Part shown: piece after piece, positions 22,796 to 34,457 of the stretch
Layout: each line of letters opens with the position of its first letter
How positions within the stretch are numbered: position 1 is the stretch's first letter
Source: Trissonchulus latispiculum
Taxonomy: Eukaryota > Nematoda > Enoplea > Enoplida > Ironidae
Assembly (NCBI GenBank): GCA_030248195.1
Contig: JASAND010022121.1
Location: 1-64,000 of the forward strand
Length of the DNA stretch: 64,000 nucleotides
Direction of reading: 5' to 3'
Translations under genes and position numbers: made by a program
The notes under the pieces: model-generated
Told to the model about the DNA's origin: nothing
Seen by the model: only the letters and a program-made list of their open reading frames with translations
Database searches by the model: none

Positions 22796-23487
22796 TTCTC
22801 TATACACATTTATTCTACTGTAGTCCATTGGTCTTTGTATCCCCTTCATATTATAAAGTGTGTAGTATCCAGTATGACTCTCATCAAGTGTACGTAATAC
22901 ATAGAAGTAAGAAACTCTTGACACTACTATGTAATAATTATGCTACGCATGCTCGTTGCGACAACTTGGGAACCCCTCCGACTTCCGGGTCAGGTGGTGC
23001 CCACTTAGTACTGATTACACGCATTCATATAAGCGCGTGTGAGCTAGCTCATTGGCTCATTAGCTTAAGGCTTACTATGGGTAATTTTTTAACAATTTTT
23101 ATTAATTAAATATAACTGTAATTAAGTTAAAGCAATTAAAATCTGCTTTGATAACTTTGTAGCATTTTCCTGTTCTTTCCAACGATATAAAAATTGTTTA
23201 AAAATAACAATATATATAAAATAACAATAAAAAGCTGTCGAATTACTTTTTACTTATTAGTTACTTTTACTTATTATTTTACTTTATTAGATTACCAACA
23301 GTATGCCTTAGGCTAATTAACCAATCAGCGAGCAGACACACACTTTCATGAAATTACGATTGCGATTACGATTGCAACGTCATGTGTATATTGAACGATG
23401 AAGTTCTAATATTCAACGATTGATTATTACATTACATTACATTTAGTATTATTACTAAGGAATTTTACGGTGATGCTCTGACGTCAA
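22796..23487. other. No supported gene
   Basis: A 112-codon open stretch at 22,771-23,109 has no domain or splice support. Otherwise A/T-rich DNA with nothing recognised. Confidence 0.35.
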
Positions 23488-23983
23488 TTGGAGTCATTGC
23501 ATTAGCTTGCGCAGGATCTAGGTTTGTAGATTGATGTGACTAGACACAATATCTAGCAACGGTCCTTCATCTTGGCTTCAAAAGGATGTTGGAACTGTTT
23601 TGTAAGCAGCAATTCTGGAAGAATTTTGACTGAGCCATTTTTCATTGCACCCTGTCCATGCGGGAAAAGGGTGTAGACGTGCTTTCCTATGACTACCAGA
23701 AATACAATAAACAATTGAATGAACATGAATCAAACAAATGTTCTGGTAGTATCTAATTGGTACTGAAGCTTACAATTCTAATCTAATTTTATGTATCAGT
23801 CAAACAAAGCCACATTAACGCATCTACCTACGTTTTTAGTGCGAAGAAGCTACTACTAAAGCAGCCGAGAGCCTAGAAGAGTGGTTAATTCGTGAAAGTA
23901 TGCGAGTGGCGAATGACAATGGCTGGAATCCCAATGACGACCAGGGCAAGATGCGAATTGGACAAAGATTGATTGAAGAATTG
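23488..23983 (+). repeat. Segmental duplication, copy 2
   Basis: Nearly identical to 548-1,042, including an acceptor and 144 bp of coding exon. The order of shared segments relative to the repeat mosaic differs: before it in copy 1, after it in copy 2. Confidence 0.85.
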
Positions 23984-24022
23984 TGTGAAGCTATGTTGGT
24001 GGTATTGCTTCCCGCAGTTTAG
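23840..24022 (+). pseudogene. Duplicated exon of the small secreted protein, truncated
   Basis: An intact acceptor (ctacgtttttag) is followed by 48 codons that differ from 899-1,042 by two replacements (Glu to Lys early, Arg to Gln late) and one silent change. Homology then stops and the frame continues for 12 unrelated codons to TAG at 24,020. No matching signal-peptide exon precedes it. It is either a pseudo-exon or a duplicated alternative exon of one long gene. Confidence 0.55.
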
Positions 24023-24949
24023 GTAATAACTTTCGTGCAAGCAAAAAATGTCTGAAACTTTCAGAACCCACTACTGCTCTTGAAAATGTTAGAAACATTC
24101 CTGGTGCCCTTGGGTGAAAATTTGAAACTTTTTGCCGCGAAGTTTCGTAGAGCAGCCTGAAATTAGCCGAAGCCATATTCAACCAAAGGAACTCGTCAAA
24201 TTGCAGAACTTCTCTTGGACCAATTTATCTTTCCTAAACTGGCTAGAGATAAATGAGATTAAATAATTTTAGGCATTAAATAGTTATATTAAAAATATTA
24301 AATATGTCAAAAACCAGCTGTTTTCCAAATTTCCAAATTTTTGTAAATTACTGCAATATTTAACTACAACATTCGGCAACGATATGCCCATATTTTACAT
24401 AGTCTTCACGCATATGCAAAAATGAGCTTGATTGCTTGAGTCTAGTTGAAGTTATGGCTGAGAAACTTATTTTGAAAGACTGTAATCAGTTTGTATTAAA
24501 CATGGACCTCTTCGAGCTTTCTCAACCAATCAGCAAACTATTTCACAGAAACATTTTTCGCACTATTGTCTCGGATTTTGTCCAAACATTCACAAAGCTG
24601 TGTAAGACGTTTGAAGTGTCAAAAACTCATTAAATTTCGAAAACTTTCACTTTTTGATAAATTTTGCGATTGTTGGTAACTTCTAACAAAACCAAGTAAA
24701 ATAACACTAGGCAATACTCGGCATGCCGATATGGTCTGGACAAAAATTAGATCAATTTGCACAGATGTCTGAAATCCTTGTTCAAAACAAAGATTTATGG
24801 TTTGCTCTGTGTGCGCACTGTAGAAATTAGTTACATAACGTTTTTCAAGATCACTGACATGTCCTCATTTTTATTCTTTAAAATAATTATTATTATCATT
24901 TGCTATATAAGCCATTAAATTGGCAATTATAGGACGTTTCGAAAAATAC
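24023..24949. other. No supported gene
   Basis: A/T-rich DNA without recognised repeats, domains or splice-supported exons. Confidence 0.35.
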
Positions 24950-25390
24950 TGCGGTAAACTTAAGGTGGGGATCCCTTTTGGGCACATAGTATCGGTTGGC
25001 GCTGGCGGCTCAAAGATATTTGACGAAACTGCCAAAATAATTTCTTTTAGCAGTCCTCAGCGCAATTCCGTTTCAAAAATGCGAGATTTCAGATCAGCTC
25101 TCTGAAGGTTTTGCCGCAGCTACATATATATTTGTGACTATATTCATTCAAAGCATTTCGTTGATCACAGTTTTTTCTTTTAAAAGCATCCTTCTAGCTT
25201 TTCCTTAATCGTGAGATATAGAATTTTTCTATTTTTGGCGTCTAAAACTTGTCATATTTAACGAAATCAAACATTCTTTTATTCCTTGAGCTACAGAAGC
25301 CGTGGAATTAAAGTAAGGGTGTCGATTTCTAGGTCTCACAAAGGTCAATTATCCGACACATTGCCATCCTCCAACTGCTATTTCGAAAAC
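24950..25390 (+). repeat. Diverged interspersed repeat shared with 53.97-54.57 kb
   Basis: Blocks such as atatttgacgaaact, cgcaattccg, gtgagatata and attatccgacacattgccatcc match the repeat at 53,965-54,570 in the same order. The other copy carries an extra 155-bp tRNA-like insert that is missing here. Confidence 0.55.
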
Positions 25391-27974
25391 TGCTTTCAGA
25401 AAAATTAGGTTTTTTTGCAAAAAAACACGACCAAAATTTTGTGGAGGGTTGTGGAGGGTATCGTACGCAGGCTAGACAGTTGCCACTTAGCAGATGTGTC
25501 CCATTCCTTCTTAATAGATTCGATCGTAGTGTTGGTCGGTAGCCGCTACAAACTACTCTCAAGAAGAATTTTCATGGTTTTTTTAGTAAGTACCAAATTG
25601 CCTTCCAAAACCTTTAAATTTGTTAAATTTATTTCAATTTAATCACAAGAGTGTCTTGTATTTGCTTTCTACTTTCTGCTACCTTTAAAAATTGTCAAAC
25701 CTGGTGAAATACTTTCCTTTATTGTCCAAATAATAAGGTCATCAAAAGATTTATTGAGCTTACAGAAGATTGAGCATCACGATGAACGCATATCAAAGTG
25801 AGTGGGGGATCTGATCAACCGCTTGGGAAACGGCTGCGTTTGTAACAGATAAGTTTCTGTTATTTATAGTACTTAAATTTAACATAAATGCCTAAATATT
25901 TTGTAGGGTTAACTCCTATCATTCAATATTAACTTAGGAAATTGAATCAAATTTCCCAATTAAACCACTTCGATAACAATATTTCTTAAAATTGCCACTT
26001 TTTTGCTGCAGCTCTATTCTGCTTCAGTCGAAGAATTTTCTTAGGATGTCAAGTCGAGATTATATAGTGACAGACAGCTGAGTCACAGTTGTTGGCTACA
26101 ACAGCCAAACAGAAATTTGATTCGACGTTTAAAATCAGTATTTTTAAAGTTTTGTATGTAGTATTCTTATTCGCTTGAAATGATGTTTTTGAGGTTAATA
26201 AAGAACATTATACCCTAAAACTTCTGAAGTATGGCCCAGATATGCTGGTCTGAGTGAGCTATGCCTGATCCTGACAGTTATGTATTGCCTTTATCAAACT
26301 ATGCATGGAATATCAATTGTTTCATTGGTGAAATGGTGTAGTGGAACTAGAATTCGTGCCTTCACTGAACTACTGTGCTCTCAATGCACTACTGATCTCA
26401 CTGGAACGAAGCTAAGTTCAACTCTTTCTGAGGTAGTTCCTATCTAAGAATGAATGTTATTCTTGAGTACAAACAGAGGCATGAGGCCTAGTCCTTTATT
26501 GTGGTGGAAGAGTTAAGCTGAAATAACGTCCAGCCTCTGCATTTGGGGCGTAGAAATGGAGAGCATACTTTGCTAAGGCAGCCAAGTTTGGATAACTGGG
26601 GACCGTTTCTATGTTTTAAAATTTTTTTTTATTTATAAATTAAACTGCAGAAATTTTGAATTCCCAAACGGTACGCTTTCACAAACGCGCACTTCTACAC
26701 ACAAGCGAACACATGAGTTGACTGCGGAGGAAGGCAGATGTACTTCGCTCTCGCAACTCAAAGCAAGAAGCTTCAAAATTGTCTGTTGCCAGGCGGCAAC
26801 AAAATTGTTTAGAGCGTAGGCATGGCGCTGTGGTGCCAGAATATTTCCCCCCTAATTGTACTTTGTACTTATCCGAGTTTTTCAAGGAGTTGGCCGTGCA
26901 GGGGGGAAACTCCTTGGATGGAACTGACGGGTGGTCATGATGCAGTTAAAGCATCGTGATCATTTCTGCTCCGGCAGTAGCCTTGCCTACGCCTCGGGTA
27001 ATTGCATTATGCAATTATTCAACGCCAGGCTGTGGACCCTGAGCAAATTTGGTCTGGCGTTACCCCTCCTCGCGAAAGCAACTGGGGTGTGGCAGTACAG
27101 GAAAAAAGTGAGTGTTTCGAAACAACATCTTTGCTGACAAGCATGATTCACACTTCCTGTCAGTTGAAGAAGAAGTTGAAGCTTGGTAGAAATTGATTGT
27201 GATATTTCGCTTGGGATCAAATCCGTAGCAAAATTTTGGATTTGCCCGATATTTTCTAACTCTCTTTTGGAGTTCTAACTTTTTCAATCCCCTTCCTTTT
27301 CATCTCTAACCTCAACTCACTCACTGTTCAATCTCCAGCCCGTCCATTAAACTTTTTTCCAATTTTTCTACTTTATTGACTCCCCTTCCTTGTTTATTTG
27401 ATTTGCTCGTAAGTTAACTAGTTCATCTGTTCATCAGTTCATCTGAACTTTAACTCGCATAGTATTTTTATAACCGTATTCTTAGTAATCCGTCAATTGT
27501 CTAATCCAGATTTATTTAATTTTGCTAAGTTTGATGTGTTTCTAACTTTAGGTAGGTAGGTACTGTAGGATTAGCCAGGAGTACTACTTTTTGAGTGAGT
27601 TTTTTGTCGAACTCCTCCTTTTTCCATAAATCTATTCCCTCTATCGCCGGAGGCTCGTTCAGGTTTTTTCACAGAGAGCCGCCAAAACAGAAATCTCCTT
27701 AGTATTGTGTTACATTGCCCCAGTCCAGTGGTGAAGGTTTGGTTCTAAATTTATTTTTTTTCCAAACTAGTTTTTCCTAAATTCCCAAATTTTTCGCCCC
27801 ATCAAAGTTCTAAAGTTTCCTGACCCCTCGTCTCCCAACAAATTCTTTGGAGCAAAATTTACAAAATTTTGTATTCTAAAATTCTGGTCGAGTTATAGAA
27901 AGACTCGTTGTGATTACATTACGCCGTCCTTTTCTGGGTAGATTTTCGGGTTATTTGTAAACTCTGGACAGCTG
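25391..27974. other. No supported gene; one weak exon candidate
   Basis: An open stretch from ATG at 26,937 to about 27,107 ends at a good donor (AAAAAA|gtgagtg) and codes for 57 residues with no recognised domain. Its G/C content is higher than its surroundings. Without a partner exon it is only noted. The remainder shows nothing recognisable. Confidence 0.35.
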
Positions 27975-28471
27975 TGTAACGCGCAGATGATTAACGGTCA
28001 ACCTTTTAGCTATTCTATTTAATACGAAATCAATCTAATTAGCCACCTACCGGCTTGCTAGTCAGCAAGCATTCCTCCAAGTGTCATGTAGCTCCACCCG
28101 GGTAGGCTTGGATTGGGTGGGGACTCCCCATTGGAGCTACATGTTTGGGACACCCAGCTAGAGGACGCTTCTCTTGGGAGGGAGTTATCCGTCAAACTTC
28201 TCCCCCTTTCAGTTTTGGGTTTTCCCTAGTCGTGTACAGTTGCTTTCACTTTCTTTCTCTAGTCATTCCCCTTATCTCCAAAGTGTATAATTTCCACATG
28301 TATCTCTCCAGTGAGTATTTGGTACGTCAGCGGGGCATCGCCCATTTAATTGCTGAGTGTGTGTAAGTTCTTTCTACTGTATAATTGTTAGTGTGTGTCG
28401 GGGTTCGCCCTCCTAAACTATACTAGTTGTCATTATTCGATATATGCTCTTTCCATAATATTGTTGTTACT
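27975..28471 (+). repeat. LTR-like direct repeat, left copy
   Basis: About 497 bp starting tgtaacgc and ending gttact. The same text in the same orientation starts again at 30,518 and ends at 35,916 once two insertions are removed. Size, direct orientation, TG start and a 2-kb interior suggest an LTR, but no primer site, target duplication or retroviral domain was found. Contains an internal hairpin (gtagctccacc against ggagctac). Confidence 0.6.
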
Positions 28472-29320
28472 TGGGCTGTTTCCGACATCTGGCAACTTTG
28501 TCGGATAACCGGTGTGGTTGTCATGGACACCGACTGTGGAATTTCTGCTTAGTTCGGAAACATCCAGGAAGCCACTCTCAATACCTCCAAATTATGGAGC
28601 ATGTGCCGGCGGAATATCCGAAGGCATACCTTATCATGGTGAGTGAAATTCTGGCGACGACAACGGACTTTTATTCGGTAGTACATCTACTACGCATGAT
28701 TCTAAATCCGCCCGAGCCTGTCTATATGGTCTTCGCAGGTGCTCATGCTGACATGTTTCGTCTCGCCAGATTTTGTGGCGTTCGACATATGGAGATTTAT
28801 GTGTCCAAACTGGGTGAAGTGGTGATCCAAACACTTCCGTACCTTGAGTTGCGGCGTCGACCCTTCTGTAGCGGAATATGGTTGGGAAGCCTACCATGAA
28901 GATGTCCAGCATCCATTCTGGGAACAACACGATGGACTTCACATGTGGGCCGAACCTTCTCGTTTTCATGGCTGCTCGGTTTTCCCGACATAGGAAGACA
29001 CCCAATATGCTCTGGCCGATGTACTTTGCATCTGTTCCGACATGGCGACCATCGCGAAGGCGGTTTCTGCCGAGGATTGGACTCAAATCATACTCTGAAT
29101 CTTCGCTCGAGGCAATGCAACTGAGCCCGGCAACTTTCTAAGCCCTTGGAACCCCATCCACGGGATGACCATCGCCCTGATGACATTATTTTGGTCGATT
29201 ATTGAGCGGGCTTCGCCCGATTCAACCTGGCTTTCCCCCGACTCTTTTCCCTTAGCAGTGACTGGTCGTATCAAAGTTCACTGTTTTGGACCTAATTTCC
29301 TGATCCTACCATCATTATGA
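28471..29320 (+). pseudogene. Decayed unidentified reading frame inside the LTR-like pair
   Basis: The first frame (28,471 to about 28,855) and, after a +1 shift, a second (28,859-29,320) together code for about 280 residues, broken by TAG at 28,991 and TGA at 29,096. Composition is protein-like throughout (EYGWEAYHEDVQHPFWEQ, SPWNPIHGMTIALMTLFW). The part TTTDFYSVVHLLRMI, followed by VYMVFAGAHADMF, weakly resembles an Asp-x-Tyr..Leu-x-Arg..Ala-Gly-x-His pattern I associate with uncharacterised proteins of large DNA viruses. That is a remote impression. It is not Gag or reverse transcriptase as far as I can see. Confidence 0.4.
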
Positions 29321-30517
29321 CTTTTTCTTTTATTTGGTTTAGCAATCGTCCCATTCCACCCCAAATGGAGCGGCAACACCGAATTCCTATTCTCAGATGT
29401 GACTATTTTCATTTGATCAATTGATCCTGACCCATATATAGCTCTGTGTTTTACCTCATTTTGATATTTTGAATTTGTTTTTGCGAAAGTGACGCTTTAG
29501 TATGCGTATGTTATTTTGTTTTGTTTTATCCCTCGTGTCTTTCGTCTAGTCAAATTCGAACCTGTAGTTTCTTGTGTATTTTGTATTTGTCAGTTGAACT
29601 TGGAATTTCCTGTTGGTTTTGTCCAGCTTTAGTAATTTCGTATATATTAGTGTTATGTAAATTAGAATTAGAATTAGAATTAGAATTAGAATTAATGTAA
29701 GATTAGAATTTTGCTACAGTCCTTATATTTGAAATTTTTTCATTACTCATTAATTTTGTTACTTGCTCGAGTTTTCATTGCCAATGCATAATATTTGCTC
29801 ATAGTTTTTGTGCCTTATATTTAGCCTTACTTGATTTATGCTACTTATTTTTTGTTGTGTATTTTTCATTCCAATATCTACTAACATTCGTACTTTTTCT
29901 GGGTAGAACCCTATGCAGCTTCCATTTTGTATTCGTATCATATACTTGTTGCTATCATTGCCCTGCCATGTACAAATCTATAAGAATATACCAACTTGCC
30001 CAACAGGCGGGTTTCAGCCAAATAGGGCATCGATCTACAGTGTGTCCTTTTCTAGTTACTTTATAATTATATACGTAACTTGCATCCAGGGTGATCGCCT
30101 GATAAGCGTTAGCCCTCGGTATGTCAAGTATAAGTTTAACTTAATTATCTTAATTTTCTAGTTAATTTAATTTATCACACTGTCTGTTTAATTTCCATCA
30201 GGAGGGTGAGCCCTCCTCCCTTGAGAAATTTAGGGGTATTTTCATATTCCGTTGCTTAGTTTCTACAGTTTCTACCAAATACGTGCATTTTTGTACTGCC
30301 TTGTATTGTATTTTTGTACTTTTGTACGTCTGTTTTTGTGTTTTTTCTATAGTTAATTAGTAAGCCTAGTATATTTATACGTATTGGTGTACGTATACAT
30401 TTGCAGTAGTTTTTTCAGCGTAAATTGCTTTGTATATTGTTTGTTGGAGCGACACTCACGTACCAAGCGCCGTACTGTCAGTCCTTTCAAGAGCTCGGAA
30501 AGCGAACCCATGGGAGA
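29321..30517. other. Interior of the LTR-like pair, noncoding
   Basis: A/T-rich DNA without open frames of note, ending at the second LTR-like repeat. No polypurine tract is clear; the bases before 30,518 are cggaaagcgaacccatggga. Confidence 0.4.
29661..29694. repeat. (TTAGAA)n microsatellite
   Basis: Five and a half tandem hexamers TTAGAA. It differs from the common TTAGGG telomere repeat and is too short to indicate a telomere. Confidence 0.9.
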
Positions 30518-30813
30518 TGTAACGCAAGAGGTTGACTAACGGTCAACCTTTTCGTTAATCTGTTTATTACGAAACCAATCTACTTAAGTACCTACTGGCT
30601 TGCTAGTCAGCAAACATTCCTCCAAGTGTCATGTAGCTCCACCAGGGTAGGTTGGATTGGGTGGGGACTCCCCATTGGAGCTACATGTTTGGGACACCCC
30701 AGCTAGAGAGCGCTTCTCTTGGGAGGGAGTTATCCGTCAAACTTCTCCCCCTTTCAGTGTTGGGTTTCCCCTGTGCGTCTATCAAAAGAGTTTGATCACA
30801 CCGTGTTGACAGA

Positions 30814-31020
30814 AGTCACGTTTTTGTCCATCACAAACTCGCACTAGCACAAAGTCCTGGACCAATGACCAACTAGGGAACTGGGTAGGCCAAGTCACAG
30901 CTGTTCAGCACAAAGTCCGGGACCAGTAACCACCTAGGGAACTGGGTAGGCCAAGTCACAGTTGTTCAGCACAAAGTCCGGGACCAGTGACCACCTAGGG
31001 AACTGGGTGGCCAAAGTCAC
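30814..31020 (+). repeat. 61-bp tandem array, left
   Basis: Successive agtcac starts at 30,893, 30,954 and 31,015 give an exact 61-bp period. The unit contains cacaaagtccgggaccag and cctagggaactgggtaggcc. A diverged first unit begins near 30,814. Same unit and orientation as 34,024-34,206. Confidence 0.88.
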
Positions 31021-31040
31021 ATCAGATTTCAGTAGCCGAC

Positions 31041-31280
31041 AGTCCGGTTCCGTCAGCCAAAGTCTGTTCCCAGTGGACAAAGTCTGTTACCAGTGGACAA
31101 AGTCTGTTCCCAGTGGACAAAGTCTGTTCCCAGTGGAAAAAGTCTGTTCCCAGTGGACGAAGTCTGCTCCCAGTGGACAAAGTCTGTTCCCAGTGAACAA
31201 AGTCTGTTTCCTCTGGATAAAGTCTGTTTCCACTGGACAAAGTCTGTTTCCTCTGGACAAAGTCCGCGCTGGGTGGATAA
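31041..31280 (+). repeat. 20-bp minisatellite, 12 units, left
   Basis: Twelve units on an exact 20-base register, consensus agtctgttcccagtggacaa. The outermost units (agtccggttccg.. and agtccgcgctggg..) resemble the right array more. Open frames across it (Val-Asp-Lys-Val-Cys repeats) follow from the 20-base period reading all frames in turn and are not evidence of a protein. Confidence 0.92.
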
Positions 31281-32323
31281 AATCAAATATGGTTCCAATA
31301 CATTGGAATTAGTAGTTACTATGCTGATTGCAACTAGTTGGTCAGTTACTATGCTGATTGCAACTAGTTGTTCGTTTAAATTTAGGCTACTGCTCATTGC
31401 AAATCGTTTATATTGTACTGGCTTATCTTTTCCGTGGCTGGTGCTCACTGCAATAATCGCTTATACTGGAGTGATCTTTGTTGTCTGCACTGCAATGGTT
31501 ATCGTATTCGTTTATACTGGAGTGATCTTTGTTGTCTGCACTGCAATGGTTATCGTATTATCATAAATTGATCAAACGAGTCACAGCGTTCAGCTTAGAA
31601 TTACGTTTAAGAATTGGCCGTTCGCGACGGCCCCACAAAAACTGCCAAACGTGTCGCAGCGTTCGGCTTAGAATGCTTAGAATTGGAGAAAAGACATATT
31701 ATATGAGATAAGAAAACAACACCTTTATTTTATTATTTTGTTGCGATTCGTTAAATAAAGCTGTTTTGTATTAGGAATAGGTAGGGTTAGCTAGGGTTAG
31801 TTAGAGTTGTTCCGATAAGAAATTGACCAAGCCCGGGCCGCACCAAGTCCCAGACTCGCAAACTGAGCCCGGCAGTCACCATGAGCCAGGCCGGCCCGGT
31901 GAGCCGGGTAGGCCCGGAAGACCGGTGGGCCCGGCCTCTAAAACCGGGCCGGGCTTTCGGCCAGAGCCGGGCCTGGCCCAACAAAATTTTCCGTGCCCAG
32001 CGCAGGCCGCTGCAAGAAACCAGGAGATACCATTTGGTGGCTTTGCAGAAGCGGAGAGGTGTTACGACCGGCTAATTTTTGAGCTAGATTTCTTATGAAA
32101 TATCCATATGTACAAGCTTGTCTGGGAATTGTAATTAACGATTGTCCAAATATTAAGAAGTAGAGTAGAATTAACAGAATTTTGCTTACCTTAACTCACT
32201 AGCGTACTTAAAGGCGTTAATCAAGCGTCATCTATTAATATTTATATTAATGTTAACCAGCAGTTAAAGTGCGCAGTGTTTAAGTAAAACGTGTAGAGCG
32301 GTATTTTAAATGTACAGCACAGC
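31281..32323. other. Core of the inverted-repeat element, left part
   Basis: Contains two short tandem pairs (cagttactatgctgattgca at 31,313 and 31,344; a 58-bp pair with ggagtgatctttgttgtctg at 31,460-31,560) and a GC-rich patch of gggccgggc words at 31,825-31,985. The text tagggttagctagggttag near 31,780 is only superficially telomere-like. No gene. Confidence 0.55.
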
Positions 32324-33600
32324 TATAGCAAGGTTCACAAAAAAAAAATCAAAAATCGAATTTTTGCTGGCAATTTCGCAAATGAAGTCCGATCGAAAAA
32401 CTTTTGGTACGTATGGAACGGTAGTGACCCCCTCTACATATGGTGCAAATTTCATGCCGGTAGCCCTCGTGTAGCGTGAGTAATAAAAAATTTTTGTGAT
32501 TTTTTTTTTGTGAACGAATTCACAAAAAAAAAATCACTCGTTCACAAAAAAAAAATCACCACCGGATCTGATCTCAGGATATAGCTAGGAAATTTTTCTT
32601 TTCATGCATAAATAGAGCATAGTCCATAGTGTTATTACGTAAAAAAATTTGGACCCCCAAGTTTTTTTTGAACAGGCTGAACTTCGAATTTTGGTTCTCG
32701 GCCCCCGGGTCCAAAGTGGCTACCCAGAGCAATGTGCTTGACCTTTATTATTGATACCAGGAAGCTAGGAATCCACTTATTTTGTGTTCTATTGCTCTAG
32801 TAAGCACAGAACAAACAATTTGGCGGAGTAATTTCGTATCTGGAATGGTCACGTGACTTGGCCTAGGGTCACGTGACCTGGGTCGGGGTCACGTGACTGA
32901 CCAAAAATTTTATTTCAAGGTCCCAGAAGCCTAAAAACTCGCCTATATAGGTTTTTCGGTGCGTAGAATTCAAATTTGGCATTAGTTTTTAGGTAGCCTT
33001 TGCCCAGATAGGTGATCCTGACCACCCCCTGGGTCCGGAGGGTCCGGGCCGGGTCCATCGGCCGGACCGTCTGCCAGAAGGGGGTTGAGGTACCTAAAAC
33101 ATGCTCTATATAGGTTTTCCGGGTGGCTGAGCTCGAATTTGGCATTAGTTTTACCCTAGCGGTTGCCCCAGAGGCATTTTACAAAAAGTTGATAGTGATT
33201 TTTCTTTTGTGAACTTGTTCACAAAAAAAAAAATCACCCACCGGTGGCGAACCCAGAGGACCTGGCAGGGAATCCAATATATGGTTGGATAGCTTAGAGT
33301 TAGGACATGTCACATGCATAATATGGGGTACCTGCGCAAAGTCCATAGTGAGTACCAGCAAAAATTTCAATTTTGGTCCGGAGTTGTCCGAGGGTCCGAT
33401 TTTGGGTGGGTCGACTATTTTGGGCACCCTAGTCGGAGGAGTTGAGCCTCGGCAGCCAAACTTACATATGTTGGGGTTGGGACTTGTGGCTATTACCATG
33501 CAAAAAATTTTCCGGCTGCGGCTTGTTGTTAGCCGTCTAGGTGGGTGATTTTTTTTTTGTGAATTTTCGGGGTGATTTTTTTTTTGTGAACCTTGCTATA
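32324..33600. mobile_element. Nested 1.28-kb TA-flanked inverted-repeat element
   Basis: The termini are perfect inverted repeats of about 28 bp: tatagcaaggttcac then a poly-A run and atca on the left; its complement ending gtgaaccttgctata on the right. TA borders on both sides fit a Tc1/mariner-type TA target. The terminal motif gtgattttttttttgtgaa or its complement recurs inside at about 32,496, 32,520, 32,541, 33,200, 33,220 and 33,545, so the element has grown from repeated copies of its own ends. No transposase frame. Three ggtcacgtgac palindromes lie at 32,848-32,902. Confidence 0.72.
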
Positions 33601-33703
33601 CATCGATTTTACTTGAAGGTTTGTCTCAAACATGTGGTACATGTGGCGGTATACCACCCGCTTAGAAAAGTCCATCCCGGGTGTAGTCCAATTCGGGCTG
33701 ACA

Positions 33704-34023
33704 GAGTCGGATCCGGATGGACCAAGTCCTTGCTGGGTAGCCACTGTCCATCGCCAGTAGCCAGAGTCTGGACCGGGCAGATAAAGTCCGCACCGGGCGG
33801 CCAAAATCCGGACCGGGCGGCCAAAGTCTGCACCGGGCGGCCAAAATCCGGACCGGGCGGCCAAAGTCTGCACCGGGCGGCCAAAATCCGGACCGAGTGG
33901 CCAAAGTCTGTTCCCAGTGGACAAAGTCCTGACCGGGTGGCTAAAGTCCGGACTGGGTGGCCAAAGTCTCCTCCCAGCACCCGAGTCACACACAACTAGC
34001 CAAAGTCCTACGTGGGTGGCTGA
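33704..34023 (+). repeat. 20-bp minisatellite, about 16 units, right
   Basis: A 20-base period is held from about 33,704 to 34,023, consensus agtccgNaccgggcggccaa, with alternating aaaatccgg and aaagtctgc units giving a 40-bp higher-order period at 33,800-33,900. Same orientation as the left array, although the element ends are inverted. Confidence 0.9.
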
Positions 34024-34206
34024 AGTCACGGTTGGTCAGCACAAAGTCCGGGACCACTAACCACCTAGGGAACTAGGTAGGCCAAGTCACGGCCGGCCAG
34101 CACAAAGTCCGGGACCAGTGACCACCTAGGGAACTGGGTAGGCCAAGTCACGGCCGGCCAGCACAGAGTCCGGGACCAGTGACCACATAGGGAACTGGTT
34201 GGCCGT
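34024..34206 (+). repeat. 61-bp tandem array, right
   Basis: agtcacgg starts at 34,024, 34,085 and 34,146. The 61-bp unit is about three 20-bp units plus one base and matches the left array. Confidence 0.9.
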
Positions 34207-34457
34207 GCTCCTGTGACATCTGTCTGCACGGTGTGATCAAACTCTTTTGATAGACTCACTAGTCGTGTAGAGTTGCTTTCACTTTCTCTCTCTAGTCTCT
34301 CCCCTTAACTCCAAAGTGTATAATTTCCCACTGTATCTCTCCAGTGGGGATTTGGTACGTATCGGGGCTTCGCCCATTTAATTGGTGAGTATGTGTAAGT
34401 TCGTTCTATTGTATAATTGTTAGCGTGTGTCTTGCTTTGCCCTCCTAAATTATACTA

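Larger units (their letters stand above)
30773..34259 (+). mobile_element. 3.49-kb inverted-repeat element carrying minisatellite arrays
   Basis: Terminal inverted repeats of about 33 bp begin gtgcgtctatcaaaagag on the left and gtgagtctatcaaaagag read from the right. The insertion point in the LTR-like repeat is clear, with at most a 1-2-bp (t or ct) target duplication. Inside each end is a three-unit 61-bp array and then a 20-bp array, both in the same orientation. The middle contains a nested TA-flanked element. No transposase is recognised, so it is probably non-autonomous. Confidence 0.75.

Noticed and set aside
31041..31280. CRISPR-like array of 20-bp units
   Set aside because: Units are contiguous with no spacers, and the host is an animal. 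It is a minisatellite.
31053..31448. Bidirectional gene pair around 31 kb
   Set aside because: Overlaps the minisatellite; no start context or domain.
30962..31566. Repeat protein with Val-Asp-Lys-Val-Cys units
   Set aside because: A 20-bp period cycles through all frames and stays open only because the unit lacks stops. Both strands are equally open.
31775..31812. Interstitial telomere repeat
   Set aside because: Only two imperfect TAGGGTTAG words; not a tandem array.
33541..34029. Proteins on both strands across the right minisatellite
   Set aside because: Same reason: open on both strands because of a GC-rich 20-bp unit.
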